53,464 nucleotides of DNA from an uncultured Sphingomonadales bacterium. Its GTDB lineage: Bacteria; Pseudomonadota; Alphaproteobacteria; Sphingomonadales; Sphingomonadaceae. This document shows, piece by piece, positions 28,517-37,739 of this stretch (position 1 is the first letter of the stretch; every line of letters begins with the position of its first letter). Position numbers and translations under genes: made by a program. The stretch spans positions 1 through 53,464 of the forward strand of contig CAIOKP010000173.1 of NCBI GenBank assembly GCA_903858875.1. The letters run 5' to 3'. The notes below the pieces were generated by a model. It worked only from the letters and a program-made list of their open reading frames with translations. It was not told where the DNA came from and searched no databases.

Positions 28517-29179
28517 CTAGCCAACCCCCTTGAGCGCAGCGATGTTTGCGGCATATTGCTCCGCCCCGCCACGGAATGTCGCCGTACCCGCAACCAACAC
28601 GTCCGCACCGGCGCTGACACACAGGGGGGCCGTCGTGGTGTCGATGCCCCCGTCCACTTCCAACCGGATATCGCGCCCGGTCTTGTCGATCATCTTGCGG
28701 ATCGCCTCGATCTTGCGCAGCTGGCTGGTGATGAACTTTTGCCCGCCGAAACCGGGATTGACGCTCATCACCAAAACGAGGTCGATATCGTCGATCAGGT
28801 AATCCAGCATCTTGGCCGGTGTCGCCGGATTGAGCGACACGCCCGCCTTGCACCCCAGCGCGTGGATGGCCTGCACCGTACGGTGGGCATGCGGCCCAGC
28901 CTCGGGATGAAACGTGATGATGTCGGCGCCCGCCGCCGCGAAATCGGCCAGAAACGGGTCAACCGGGCTGATCATCAGATGCACATCGAAGATCTTTTTT
29001 GTGTGCGGGCGCAACGCCTTGACGACGGCGGGGCCGATCGTGATGTTCGGCACGAAATGGCCGTCCATCACATCGACATGGACCCAATCCGCACCGGCGA
29101 CGTCAATCGCGCGCACTTCTTCACCAAGCCGGGCAAAATCGGCGGACAGTATCGAGGGGGCAATCAACGGAAACGACAT
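28517..29179 (-). CDS. rpe: Ribulose-phosphate 3-epimerase
   Basis: 220 residues, the usual length. It interconverts ribulose 5-phosphate and xylulose 5-phosphate in the pentose phosphate and Calvin pathways. TIM-barrel motifs are clear: [16 protein letters not shown] at the start, [20 protein letters not shown] with the metal-binding His and Asp, [29 protein letters not shown] and LEVDGGI near the end. ATG 29179 starts the protein. It is directly coupled to the heparinase-like gene (three-base gap). A 285-base stretch without a gene separates it from the divergent amidohydrolase gene and should contain promoters for both, but I see no clear boxes in it. Confidence 0.96.
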   Translation of the reverse strand: MSFPLIAPSILSADFARLGEEVRAIDVAGADWVHVDVMDGHFVPNITIGPAVVKALRPHTKKIFDVHLMISPVDPFLADFAAAGADIITFHPEAGPHAHRTVQAIHALGCKAGVSLNPATPAKMLDYLIDDIDLVLVMSVNPGFGGQKFITSQLRKIEAIRKMIDKTGRDIRLEVDGGIDTTTAPLCVSAGADVLVAGTATFRGGAEQYAANIAALKGVG

Positions 29180-29464
29180 TTAACCAATTCCATGCAATCT
29201 GCTGTGGGGATTAGCCACAAGCCGCGGGCAGCGACAAGCGACGTCCTCTCCATTTTCAACACAGTTTCGCGGGTTTTCGGCCATCAAGCCCCCGCCATTC
29301 CTGCGGTAATACTCTTGTTGCAGGACGTAAATGCGCGATAGACTGGCAAAGCTGCCTTAACCCCCGGCGCAGGCCAAGAAAGCTGGGGAAAAGCGGGTCG
29401 CGATCGAAAAGCATCGACAACGGCCAACTTTTATATGGAACAATCCGTAATGGAGAAGACAGGG

Positions 29465-30685
29465 ATGACCGCCGCAACGCTGCTTGATGACGCAACCGCG
29501 CTTGGCGATACGCTGGTCGCATTGCGCCGGGCGATCCATGCTGAACCGGAACTGGGGTTGATGACACCCGCCACGCGCGACAAGGTGCGCGCGGCGCTGG
29601 CCGACCTGCCGATTGACTGGCGCGAGGGGCCATCGACGACGGGCCTTGTCGGCCTGTTGCGCGGGCGCGGGGCATCGCAAGGGCTGAGGCGCACCGTGTT
29701 GCTGCGCGGCGACATGGACGCATTGCCGATGCCAGAACAGACCGGCTTGCCCTATGCCAGCAAAGTGCCGGGCGCCATGCACGCCTGCGGCCATGATGCG
29801 CATACCGCAATGCTGGTGGGCGCGGCGCGCTTGTTGGCGGGGCGGGCGGATCGGTTGGCCGGCGATGTAGTGTTGATGTTCCAACCCGGTGAGGAAGGCC
29901 ACCACGGCGCAAGGTTCATGATCGACGATGGCTTGATCGATGGGGGAACGGGGGTGTGGCCCGATGCCGCCTTTGCGCTGCATGTCATGCCCAACGCGCC
30001 ACATGGCCAAGTGGCGGGGCGCGCAGGCGCGCTGCTCGCATCGGCGGATCAGATCGACATCGTGGTCACCGGCGCCGGCGGCCACGCCAGCATGCCGCAT
30101 GATGCCGCCGACCCCGTGCCCGTCGCTTGCGAGATTGTGACCGCGATCCAGACGATGGTCACGCGCCAGTTCAACGCGCATGATCCCGTGGTTGTGACCA
30201 TTGCCAAGATCACCGCCGGCACCACCCACAATGTCATCCCTGACAGCGCGAACATGAAGGGCACGATGCGATCGCTGTCCCCCGCCAACCGCGAAAAATT
30301 GCGTCACGCACTGACCCAATTGGCGCAGGGGATCGCCGCCGCCCATGGATTGAGCGCCAGCGTCACGATCACACCGGGCTTTCCGGTCACGCTGTGCAAC
30401 CCGCCAGCCGTCGATTTTGGCGCCCGCGTGACGCAGGACCTGTTCGGGCCAGAGGTGTTCCACCGGTTGCCCGCACCGATCATGGGCGCCGAAGATTTCG
30501 CCTATGTGCTCGAACGCTGTCCCGGCGCGATGTTTTTCCTCGGTATGGCGCCCGAGGGCGACGACTGGGCCCAATGTTGCGGTATCCATTCGCCGCGCAT
30601 GATGATCGATGAAACGGTCATGCCACGTGGCGCCGCATTACTGACCGGATTGGCCATGCGGTTTTTGGACAAAGGCTTTACCTAG
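29465..30685 (+). CDS. M20 family amidohydrolase (N-acyl amino acid / hippurate type)
   Basis: 406 residues. Metal ligands of the M20D carboxypeptidase group are visible: LLRGDMDALPMPE, MHACGHDAHTAML, FQPGEEGHHGARFM and the late MGAEDFAYVLER. The dimerisation lid carries the conserved GGHASMPHDAADP and the TAGTTHNVIPD segment. Enzymes of this type hydrolyse N-acyl amino acids or indole-acetyl and hippuryl conjugates in the cytoplasm; the exact substrate is not predictable. Three in-frame ATGs (29435, 29450, 29465) are possible. The third is preferred because GGAGAAG (29452-29458) lies six bases before it. It stands alone, with divergent rpe upstream. Confidence 0.9.
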   Translation: MTAATLLDDATALGDTLVALRRAIHAEPELGLMTPATRDKVRAALADLPIDWREGPSTTGLVGLLRGRGASQGLRRTVLLRGDMDALPMPEQTGLPYASKVPGAMHACGHDAHTAMLVGAARLLAGRADRLAGDVVLMFQPGEEGHHGARFMIDDGLIDGGTGVWPDAAFALHVMPNAPHGQVAGRAGALLASADQIDIVVTGAGGHASMPHDAADPVPVACEIVTAIQTMVTRQFNAHDPVVVTIAKITAGTTHNVIPDSANMKGTMRSLSPANREKLRHALTQLAQGIAAAHGLSASVTITPGFPVTLCNPPAVDFGARVTQDLFGPEVFHRLPAPIMGAEDFAYVLERCPGAMFFLGMAPEGDDWAQCCGIHSPRMMIDETVMPRGAALLTGLAMRFLDKGFT

Positions 30686-30883
30686 CGGCGCGTGGGATAA
30701 ATTTTCGCGGCGAATACTTAGGTTAAAGACGCGGTAACCGTTCGAAGTCTTCTGCAAGGCTCGCGGCGCTATTTTCACAGGTAATGAGAAAACTGCGGAC
30801 CATCCCCGTCGTCCAGCGTGCCCTAACCCCCTGTGGGCCCGGCCGTCGTGTGGTCGTGGCCGCCCGGCGCGCGGAGTAGACCT

Positions 30884-32902
30884 ATGGAACCGACCAGCGT
30901 TACCGCTCAGGATCAGCGCCGCGCTGGCCTGTTCCGTCCCATTGCCCTGCTCTTGCTGGGGGCGTTGATCATGTTAGTCACGACCTGCTTTTATCTGTTG
31001 TCGCAGATGGATTCGAGCGCCCGCGCCTATGAAAAGGCGGTCGTGACCAATAGTTGGCAACGCACCGTCGACCAATATGGCGAGGCGCTGCGCAGCTTGG
31101 CGCATCAGAGCGACGCAGCCGGGCATTTCGCCCGGGGCGATGGACGATGGATCAACCAGACGATTGCCGCCCCCCTGCGCACAATGACCGGGGCCAATGG
31201 GATAACGCTGCGCACCTTGGCCGCCGGGGTAACGCCTGCCCCGCGCACTGAATTGACCGATGACAGCGTCGCACTGGTGCTCACCGCGCCGCTGGGTGCT
31301 GGTGCCAGGACCAACACCGGCTTGATGATCGAAGCCACCATTCCGATGGACCCGGGATTGACCCGCCAATTTGCCGACCACCACCATCTGACCAATCTGC
31401 GCGCGGTTCCCGGCGCGGTTGTGCCAAAATCCGCCGTCGGCATCCCGCTGACCGATTATCGCGGGCAAACCGTGGCGATGATGGCGTGGACGCCGTCCGA
31501 TCCGGTGCGTGACTTGCGAGCGCGGTTGCCGGCGATCCTGATGTTTTTCCTATCGCTGTTCGGCCTCGCCGCCCTGTATTTCATGCGCCAAAGCAGCACG
31601 ATCGCCAGCGACCTGATCGCCAGCGAAGCGCGTGCACGCCATCTCGCCTTTCACGACATGCTAACCAGCCTGCCCAACCGCGCGATGATGTTCGACCGGT
31701 TACGGCAAATGCTGGCGATGTCGCGGCGCTATTATGGCGAAACCGCCGTGCATTGCCTCGACCTCGACCGGTTCAAGGAAGTGAACGATCTGTTGGGCCA
31801 TCACGCTGGCGATGAATTGATTCAACAGGTGGCCAAGCGGTTGACCGACCTGTGCCGCGATTCGGACACCGTGGCCCGGTTGGGCGGCGATGAATTCGTC
31901 ATCCTGCAACCCGACACCACCGCGGCCGGGGCGTCGCATCTGGCCGAACGCGTGCTAAAACTGTTCGAAACGCCGTTTGAGCTGGAGGCCGGCGCGGTCG
32001 AGGTCGGCGTGTCGATCGGCGTCACCATCGTCAACAACCCCGAAATAGAACCCGCCGAAGCGCTACGCCAAGCCGATCTCGCGCTGTACGGGTCAAAGGA
32101 TGCGGGGCGCAATCGCACCACCTTCTTTGAGCCCGATATGGATGCGGCGTTGCGGATGCGCCGTGCGCTTGAAACCGACTTGCGGCTGGCGCTGGCCAAC
32201 AATGGGTTGGACATGGTGTATCAGTCACAGATGGACACCCGCGGCCATGTCGGTGCGATGGAAGCGCTGGTGCGCTGGACCCATCCGGAAAAGGGGCCGA
32301 TCTCGCCCTCGATCTTTGTGCCCTTGTGCGAGGAAAGCGGGCTGATCCTTGATCTGGGCGAATATATCTTTCGCAAGGTGTTTGAAGAAACCGCGACATG
32401 GATCAACATGCGCGTGGCCATCAACGTGTCCGCGCTGCAATTGCGATCACCGATGTTCATGGCGATGCTCACCCGGCTGGTGGCGGAATTCCGCGCGGAC
32501 CCGTCACGGTATGAGATCGAGATCACCGAAACCGCCTTGCTGGGCGATGATGGCACCACCCGCGACAATATCATCATGTTGAAGCAGGAAGGCTTTTCCA
32601 TCGCGCTCGACGATTTTGGCACCGGCTATTCGGGCCTGAATTCGCTGAAACGTTTTGCCGTCGACAAGATCAAGATCGACCGCAGCTTTGTCCATAACCT
32701 CGAAGCCAATGACGAGGCCGAAGGTCTGGTCGATGCGATCGTCAAGCTGGGTCGGGCACTGAAACTGGATATCGTGGCCGAAGGGGTAGAGACCGAACAT
32801 CAACGCGACCGTCTTGCCGCCTGTGGCTGCAACAACTTCCAGGGCTATCTGGTGTCCAAACCGATGCCGGCGTCGGAATACGACCAGATGCATTTCGGCT
32901 GA
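30884..32902 (+). CDS. Membrane GGDEF-EAL protein, cyclic-di-GMP synthase/phosphodiesterase
   Basis: 672 residues. One membrane helix near residues 18-40 and a second near 215-235 bracket a ~175-residue periplasmic sensor region (CHASE4-like in size). The diguanylate cyclase domain has an intact GGDEF motif at 334-338. An RxxD inhibitory site (RDSD) lies five residues before it. The phosphodiesterase domain starts near residue 425 with an intact EAL motif (E460, MEALVRWTHP). The further catalytic segments INVSALQL, EITETALL, LDDFGTGYS, KIDRSF and AEGVET are present. Both domains therefore look active, and product feedback and sensor input probably decide the net effect. ATG 30884 has GCGGAG upstream; the frame is open to 30833 but without a better start. 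No partner genes adjoin it. Confidence 0.93.
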   Translation: MEPTSVTAQDQRRAGLFRPIALLLLGALIMLVTTCFYLLSQMDSSARAYEKAVVTNSWQRTVDQYGEALRSLAHQSDAAGHFARGDGRWINQTIAAPLRTMTGANGITLRTLAAGVTPAPRTELTDDSVALVLTAPLGAGARTNTGLMIEATIPMDPGLTRQFADHHHLTNLRAVPGAVVPKSAVGIPLTDYRGQTVAMMAWTPSDPVRDLRARLPAILMFFLSLFGLAALYFMRQSSTIASDLIASEARARHLAFHDMLTSLPNRAMMFDRLRQMLAMSRRYYGETAVHCLDLDRFKEVNDLLGHHAGDELIQQVAKRLTDLCRDSDTVARLGGDEFVILQPDTTAAGASHLAERVLKLFETPFELEAGAVEVGVSIGVTIVNNPEIEPAEALRQADLALYGSKDAGRNRTTFFEPDMDAALRMRRALETDLRLALANNGLDMVYQSQMDTRGHVGAMEALVRWTHPEKGPISPSIFVPLCEESGLILDLGEYIFRKVFEETATWINMRVAINVSALQLRSPMFMAMLTRLVAEFRADPSRYEIEITETALLGDDGTTRDNIIMLKQEGFSIALDDFGTGYSGLNSLKRFAVDKIKIDRSFVHNLEANDEAEGLVDAIVKLGRALKLDIVAEGVETEHQRDRLAACGCNNFQGYLVSKPMPASEYDQMHFG

Positions 32903-33013
32903 CGATTCGGCTAATACGGGCATATCCGGGGATAGGGCCCAACCAGATATTTGCCACAGCCCTTCATCCTTAACCCCATCTTGCGGCCATCGGGTCGCGG
33001 CGGGAGGATGGGC

Positions 33014-34024
33014 ATGTCCCAAACACAAACGTTGGTCGGCCTCGATTTTCAACCGGAGGCCGGCGTTCCGACATGGAGCGAACAGGTGGCAACAGGCCAC
33101 CGCCCGAACCGGGCGATGGATCGGCTGGCCTATCTGGCGCGGCTCAATTACGCGCATACCTATATCAACCGTATCCGCAAACGTTCCAACGACCCCGCGT
33201 GGATCGAACGCGCCGGACAAATCGAACGTCGCCTGCTGCAACCCTTCGCCCCGCCCCCGGCCGAAACAGAGCGCGCGATCAAATATCGCACCAAGGATTA
33301 TCATGCGGAGCGCGGCATCCTGTCGCCGGACCTCGTCGGCGCCATGCGCGCCGAACTGTTCGCGCCGCAGACCTATAATGACCCCTATATCCCCGGCTGG
33401 CACTGGCATGGCGCGCCCGACGCCCGCGACGCCGCCGATCACCCGATGCTGTACATGGACCCACAGAAACTGCTGCGCAGCCCGAGCCTGCTGGCGATCT
33501 GCACCAATCCGGACATCATCGGATTTTGCCGCGAAGTGCTGGGGCCGGCCGCCGCCATCAGCTGGGCCTGGTCGTGGATCAGCAACCCCGGTTTCGGCAA
33601 TTACCAAAACCAGAACTGGCATCGCGACAGTTCCGAACCGTTGAACTTCGTCCGCATTTTCGTGCCGCTGGAAAACATCGCCACGATGGAGGACGGACCG
33701 ACCGCGCTGATCCCCGGAACGTCGAGCTTGCGCGCATTCTACGACCTGCGCCGTTTTTCCGACGCCGAACTGACCGCGTTGCAACAGGAACGCGGCGCAG
33801 GCGTGGTGATGGCGGACGTCGGCGATGTCTATTTCGTCAACACCTTTGCCCTCCATCGCGGTGTGACGCCAACAAAGCGCCGGGCGATCCTGACCCTGCT
33901 GGCCTCGCTGTCTCCATCCCATCGGACACCGGCGATACGGCGCATCGCCATGGCCGAGGTGCCCGAACATTTGCGCGATACGGTGGCCGCCCACCGCCGC
34001 TTCTTCCGCTATCTGGTAAAATGA
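33014..34024 (+). CDS. Phytanoyl-CoA dioxygenase-like (PhyH) protein
   Basis: 336 residues from ATG 33014, with GGGAGG (33002-33007) six bases before. The Fe(II)/2-oxoglutarate dioxygenase facial triad is visible: H203-R-D205 in QNWHRDSSEPLNF and a distal His281 in FALHRGVTP, followed by basic residues (KRRAIL) that could bind 2-oxoglutarate. LIPGTSSL is a further PhyH hallmark. The first ~120 residues are outside the core family. It is translationally coupled to the FkbH-like gene: its TGA (34022-34024) overlaps that gene's ATG. A hydroxylation step linked to an FkbH-derived C3 unit is a plausible joint role, but the substrate is unknown. Confidence 0.8.
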   Translation: MSQTQTLVGLDFQPEAGVPTWSEQVATGHRPNRAMDRLAYLARLNYAHTYINRIRKRSNDPAWIERAGQIERRLLQPFAPPPAETERAIKYRTKDYHAERGILSPDLVGAMRAELFAPQTYNDPYIPGWHWHGAPDARDAADHPMLYMDPQKLLRSPSLLAICTNPDIIGFCREVLGPAAAISWAWSWISNPGFGNYQNQNWHRDSSEPLNFVRIFVPLENIATMEDGPTALIPGTSSLRAFYDLRRFSDAELTALQQERGAGVVMADVGDVYFVNTFALHRGVTPTKRRAILTLLASLSPSHRTPAIRRIAMAEVPEHLRDTVAAHRRFFRYLVK

Positions 34025-35595
34025 GACACGCGATGACGGCACAGGTCAAACTGGTCATCTGGGATCTCGACGATACGCTGTGGCGCGGCACTTTGGCCGA
34101 CGGCGATGTGGTTGAGATCCATCCCGCCCGCGCGGATCTGATCCGGGCGCTGAACGCGCGCGGAGTCGTCAACGCGATCTGTTCAAAAAACGATGCCGCC
34201 GCCGCCGAGGCACAATTGCGCGCCTTTGACCTGTGGGACGAATTCGTCTTTCCCCGCATCGCCTTTACACCAAAGCCCGAAGCGATCCGCCAGATCATTG
34301 ACGACATGCAATTGCGGGCAACCAATGTGCTGTTCATCGACGATAATCGGCATAATCTGGCCGGGGCGCTGGCGCTGATGCCTGACCTCCAGACGCTGGA
34401 CGCGACGATGCCCGACGTCGATGCACGATTGGCCGACATCTTGGCCTCGCAACCCGTCACCGCCCGCAGTCGCGTCGCCGAATATCGCCAGTTGCAGACC
34501 AAGGCCCGCGACCGCGCCGCCAGCACTGGCTCTGACGACGCGTTTTTGCGCGGCTGTGGCATCCATGCGGCCGCGCCGTTCCTGATGGACAATCTCGATT
34601 TTGCGCCGCGTATTGCCGAATTGATCAACCGGTCGAACCAGCTCAACTACACCGCATCGCGCGTCGATCCGGCGGAATTGGCCGCGGCGATCATTGATGT
34701 GGTGCGCCATGACAGTTGGTCGATTTTCGCGTGGGACAGCTATGGTGAGTATGGTCTGGTCGGCTTTATGATGGTCGACCGGGGCACGAAACGGCTGATC
34801 CATTTCACTTTCTCCTGCCGGATCATGCACATGGGCGTGGAACGCTATGCCGTGGCGAAAATTCGTGAAAAGCAGCCGGCTTGCGATTTTTCACCGATTG
34901 CCGGGCGGGTCGATTTGACCCCTGCCGACTGGATCACCGATGCCAGTTTCCATGATCCGGCGATCCGCACGCGGCTGATCACCATGCTCAAGCCGGAGGC
35001 GATGGGGCACCATGACATCCGCGTGATGTTCGATTGCCAATCCGGCGGCATTGCCCATTTCAGCCGGCATCGCGCGCGGCTGGATTTCGACAATGCCCCG
35101 CGCCTGTTTGCGCTGCGCCACATGATACCCGGCGCGGTGGAAAAGGAAGGCGTCGCGCCGCCGCATTTTCCACCGCGATTGATCTATGGCGCCGGGGTCG
35201 ATTATTCAAACCCGCGCTGGCCCGATCTGGTCGACCTGATCGAAGATGGCGGCCTGTTTGCCGGCTGCGTCCAATTGCTGTGCGAACGGGTGTCCGCAGA
35301 CGGGGGCGAAATGCTGGTCATCCTGCCGCCAGAGGATTCGCCCGACGGGCATTATCGCCCGCATATGGGCCATACCCGCGAACGCACGGCGCTGTTCAAC
35401 GCCATCTGGCGCCAGATCGCCGGTGGCCATCCCGGCGTCGAACTGTTCGACCTCACCGGCTTTGCCCAAGCCGCCGACATGCCCGATGTCAGCCATTATT
35501 ACGCCGGCTTCCTGCAAAGACTGGCCCGCGAAGTCGACGACTGGATCGACCGCGCCACACCCGCCCAAAGCGCGCCGCTGCGCGCATCTGGTTAG
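34021..35595 (+). CDS. FkbH-like HAD-superfamily protein with acyltransferase-like and C-terminal SGNH-like region
   Basis: 524 residues. The N-terminal HAD domain has WDLDDTLWRG (nucleophile D15, D17), CSKND (motif II/III position) and FIDDNRHN, the exact FkbH/glyceryl-transferase pattern. FkbH enzymes dephosphorylate 1,3-bisphosphoglycerate and load a glyceryl group onto a carrier protein. A GNAT-like part follows (NRSNQLNYTASRVDP, then SCRIMHMGVERYAV), also family-typical. The last ~190 residues are extra: RLIYGAGVDYSNPRW, then DMPDVSHYYAGF, whose Asp-x-x-His resembles the end of an SGNH hydrolase. ATG 34021 overlaps the PhyH stop; ATG 34033 is an alternative. No acyl carrier protein is adjacent. 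The domain call for the C-terminus is tentative. Confidence 0.8.
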   Translation: MRHAMTAQVKLVIWDLDDTLWRGTLADGDVVEIHPARADLIRALNARGVVNAICSKNDAAAAEAQLRAFDLWDEFVFPRIAFTPKPEAIRQIIDDMQLRATNVLFIDDNRHNLAGALALMPDLQTLDATMPDVDARLADILASQPVTARSRVAEYRQLQTKARDRAASTGSDDAFLRGCGIHAAAPFLMDNLDFAPRIAELINRSNQLNYTASRVDPAELAAAIIDVVRHDSWSIFAWDSYGEYGLVGFMMVDRGTKRLIHFTFSCRIMHMGVERYAVAKIREKQPACDFSPIAGRVDLTPADWITDASFHDPAIRTRLITMLKPEAMGHHDIRVMFDCQSGGIAHFSRHRARLDFDNAPRLFALRHMIPGAVEKEGVAPPHFPPRLIYGAGVDYSNPRWPDLVDLIEDGGLFAGCVQLLCERVSADGGEMLVILPPEDSPDGHYRPHMGHTRERTALFNAIWRQIAGGHPGVELFDLTGFAQAADMPDVSHYYAGFLQRLAREVDDWIDRATPAQSAPLRASG

Positions 35596-35601
35596 CCCGC
35601 G

Positions 35602-36525
35602 TTACGCCGCCGGGTGCCACGGATCGGCATGGGTCATCATGCCGATCACACGATGGCGAGCGCCAACCTGATCCTCAACCGCCTGCACGATCACATGTCC
35701 CGCCTCGACCGTGATATGGGCATCAATGTCGAGATGGACATCCACCGTCAGCATATCGCCCATCTTGCGCGTGCGCAAATTATGGCACCCGCGCACACCG
35801 GGGGTCGCCAGAATGGTTGCACGAATCGCGGCGACTTCATCATCATCGGCCGATTGGTCCATCAAATCGTGCAACGCCTCCCAGCCGAATTGCCAGCCCA
35901 TCCGCGCGACCATAATGCCAACGATCAACGCCGCGACCGGATCAAGGAACGGGTATCCCGCCAGATTGCCAACAATGCCACAGCCCACCACCAGCGACGA
36001 CGCCGCATCCGACCGCGCATGCCACGCATTGGCGACCAGCATCCCCGACTTCACCCGCTTGGCAACGGCCAGCATGTAGCGAAACAGCGTTTCCTTGGCG
36101 ATCAACGCGGCGATGGCAACATAGAGCGCGGTCATCTCGACCTTGGGGATGGCGCCAAGGTGCTGGATCTTGAGCACCGCGCTCCACAACATGCCGATGC
36201 CGACCGCCGCCAACAACAGGCCCAAGGCCAGCGAGGCGGCGGTTTCAAACCGGTGGTGGCCATAGGGGTGGCGCTCATCGGCCTCCGCCTTGGAATGGGC
36301 GGACACGAATAGCACAAGGAAATCGGCCACGAGATCGGACAGCGAATGGACGCCATCGGCAATCAGGCCCGACGACCCGGACATCGCCCCAACCACAACC
36401 TGCAGGATGGACAGCGTCGTGTTGACGCCCGCGCTGACCCAGGTGCTGCGCATGGCGGCGGCGGCCTTGACGGCGGGGTCGATGGTGTCTTCATCCACGT
36501 CGGCAAAGGGTTCGATACGCTGCAT
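35602..36525 (-). CDS. Cation diffusion facilitator (CDF) family metal transporter
   Basis: 307 residues with six membrane helices and a ~90-residue cytoplasmic C-terminal metallochaperone-like domain. The helix-2 site reads LIADGVHSLSDLVADF (H60xxxD64) and the helix-5 site HARSDAASS (HxxxD), so the intramembrane metal site is His/Asp based, as in zinc- and iron-exporting CDFs. It probably exports Zn2+, Fe2+ or Co2+ with proton antiport. ATG 36525 is preferred because GGAGAG just before it forms a Shine-Dalgarno; ATG 36537 lies within that sequence. It is divergent from the diacylglycerol kinase-like gene with a 163-base gap and converges on the FkbH-like gene with six bases between the stops. 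Confidence 0.9.
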   Translation of the reverse strand: MQRIEPFADVDEDTIDPAVKAAAAMRSTWVSAGVNTTLSILQVVVGAMSGSSGLIADGVHSLSDLVADFLVLFVSAHSKAEADERHPYGHHRFETAASLALGLLLAAVGIGMLWSAVLKIQHLGAIPKVEMTALYVAIAALIAKETLFRYMLAVAKRVKSGMLVANAWHARSDAASSLVVGCGIVGNLAGYPFLDPVAALIVGIMVARMGWQFGWEALHDLMDQSADDDEVAAIRATILATPGVRGCHNLRTRKMGDMLTVDVHLDIDAHITVEAGHVIVQAVEDQVGARHRVIGMMTHADPWHPAA

Positions 36526-36688
36526 CGCTCTCTCCATGATCGGATGGGGGCTGTACCGGCGCCCCTGTCACGCACCCCCGCGTGGGGCAAGCGCGAATTG
36601 TGCGCGGTGGCCGCCGTACTGGACGCGCAGGCTCGCGCCGTCTAGGGGGCGAGCCTTGTTCCAAGATCGCAAGAATCACGCCCCGCTG

Positions 36689-37579
36689 ATGCCTGACCGT
36701 ACCGCCCTGCCAACATCTGCTCGCCGGGCGCTGCGCGTTGTGCTGGCGTTTAACCCGGCATCGGGACGGTTCCGCCCCCGCGCGTTGGCCCGGTTGCGCG
36801 AAGCGATGGAGGCGGCCGGCCACCGTGTCCGTTGTGAAAGCAGCCGCGATTTCCGCTTTGATGGGCCGGGCGATCCGGTCGATGTCGTCTGTGCCTTTGG
36901 CGGCGATGGCACTGCGCGCACTGTCATCAGCGAAAACAGCGCCAATGCCGACCGCGCCACGTATTGCGTCTATCCCGCCGGCACGATCAACCTGATCGCG
37001 CGCGAGGCCCGCTATCCGGACGAACCGGCCCGCTTTACCCGCCTGTTGCACGAACGCAGCGCGGCCATGCCACATTATTACGGCACGATCGGTGACGACG
37101 CCTTTTTGTGTTGTGCATCGGTTGGGCCGGATGCCGAAGTGGTGGCACGCGTTTCCACCCGGCTGAAACGGCACATCGGGCAATTGGCCTATGGCGTGGC
37201 ATTGCTGGGCCTGTTGTGGAAATGGCCGCGCCGCCCGTTCGAGGCGGAGATCGACGGTGTGCGCCATACTGGCGAGGCCTTGTTTGTCTGCAATGGCCGG
37301 TATTATGCCGGACCTTGGGTGATCGATCCGGCGGCGCGGCTGGTCGATGACCATTTTCGCATCCTGTTGATGCCCCGCGCCCGACGGCGTGACATGCTGC
37401 GGCTCGCGATCAGCGCGGTGATCAGCCCGGCGTTGGGCGACAACCGGTGGGTGCGGGTGTCGGGACGGTTGATCACCGTGTCTGGCGCCGCCGATATGCC
37501 GATTCAGGCCGATGGCGATGTGGTCGCCGCGACCCCTGCGACAATTTCAATTGCCCCCGCCCCCTTGCACTTTCTCTAA
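36689..37579 (+). CDS. Diacylglycerol/sphingosine kinase-like (YegS/LCB5) protein
   Basis: 296 residues from ATG 36689. The lipid-kinase catalytic domain shows VLAFNPASGRF near the start (nucleotide loop, residues ~18-28), the FGGDGTART motif at 70-78 and the YPAGTINLIARE segment (the conserved GTxN). The C-terminal ADGD also belongs to the YegS/DAGK fold. It phosphorylates a lipid such as diacylglycerol, a long-chain base or undecaprenol in the inner membrane; sphingomonads make sphingolipids, so a long-chain-base substrate is possible but unproven. It is followed after 160 bases by a PAP2 phosphatase gene, which could reverse such a reaction. The upstream extension to 36290 overlaps the CDF gene and is rejected. 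Confidence 0.82.
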   Translation: MPDRTALPTSARRALRVVLAFNPASGRFRPRALARLREAMEAAGHRVRCESSRDFRFDGPGDPVDVVCAFGGDGTARTVISENSANADRATYCVYPAGTINLIAREARYPDEPARFTRLLHERSAAMPHYYGTIGDDAFLCCASVGPDAEVVARVSTRLKRHIGQLAYGVALLGLLWKWPRRPFEAEIDGVRHTGEALFVCNGRYYAGPWVIDPAARLVDDHFRILLMPRARRRDMLRLAISAVISPALGDNRWVRVSGRLITVSGAADMPIQADGDVVAATPATISIAPAPLHFL

Positions 37580-37739
37580 CATCGCAACAAAGAGGCATCT
37601 GGTCAGTCTTTCGCGCCATTCCCGGTCGCTGATTCAGCGCCTGGATTGGGAGATCCGGATGGGATGGTGCGGACACCAAGGCCAGCGAAATATGGCACCC
37701 CGGCATCGCGGGGGCCGGATAGAAGAGAACACGCGTAGA

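Noticed and set aside
27842..29341. A 499-codon plus-strand open frame
   Set aside because: Antisense of the heparinase-like gene and rpe; low-quality composition (excess Arg, His, Gln).
29357..30589. A 410-codon minus-strand open frame
   Set aside because: Antisense of the M20 amidohydrolase gene.
32504..34042. A 512-codon minus-strand open frame
   Set aside because: Antisense of the GGDEF-EAL and PhyH genes, both of which have intact motifs.
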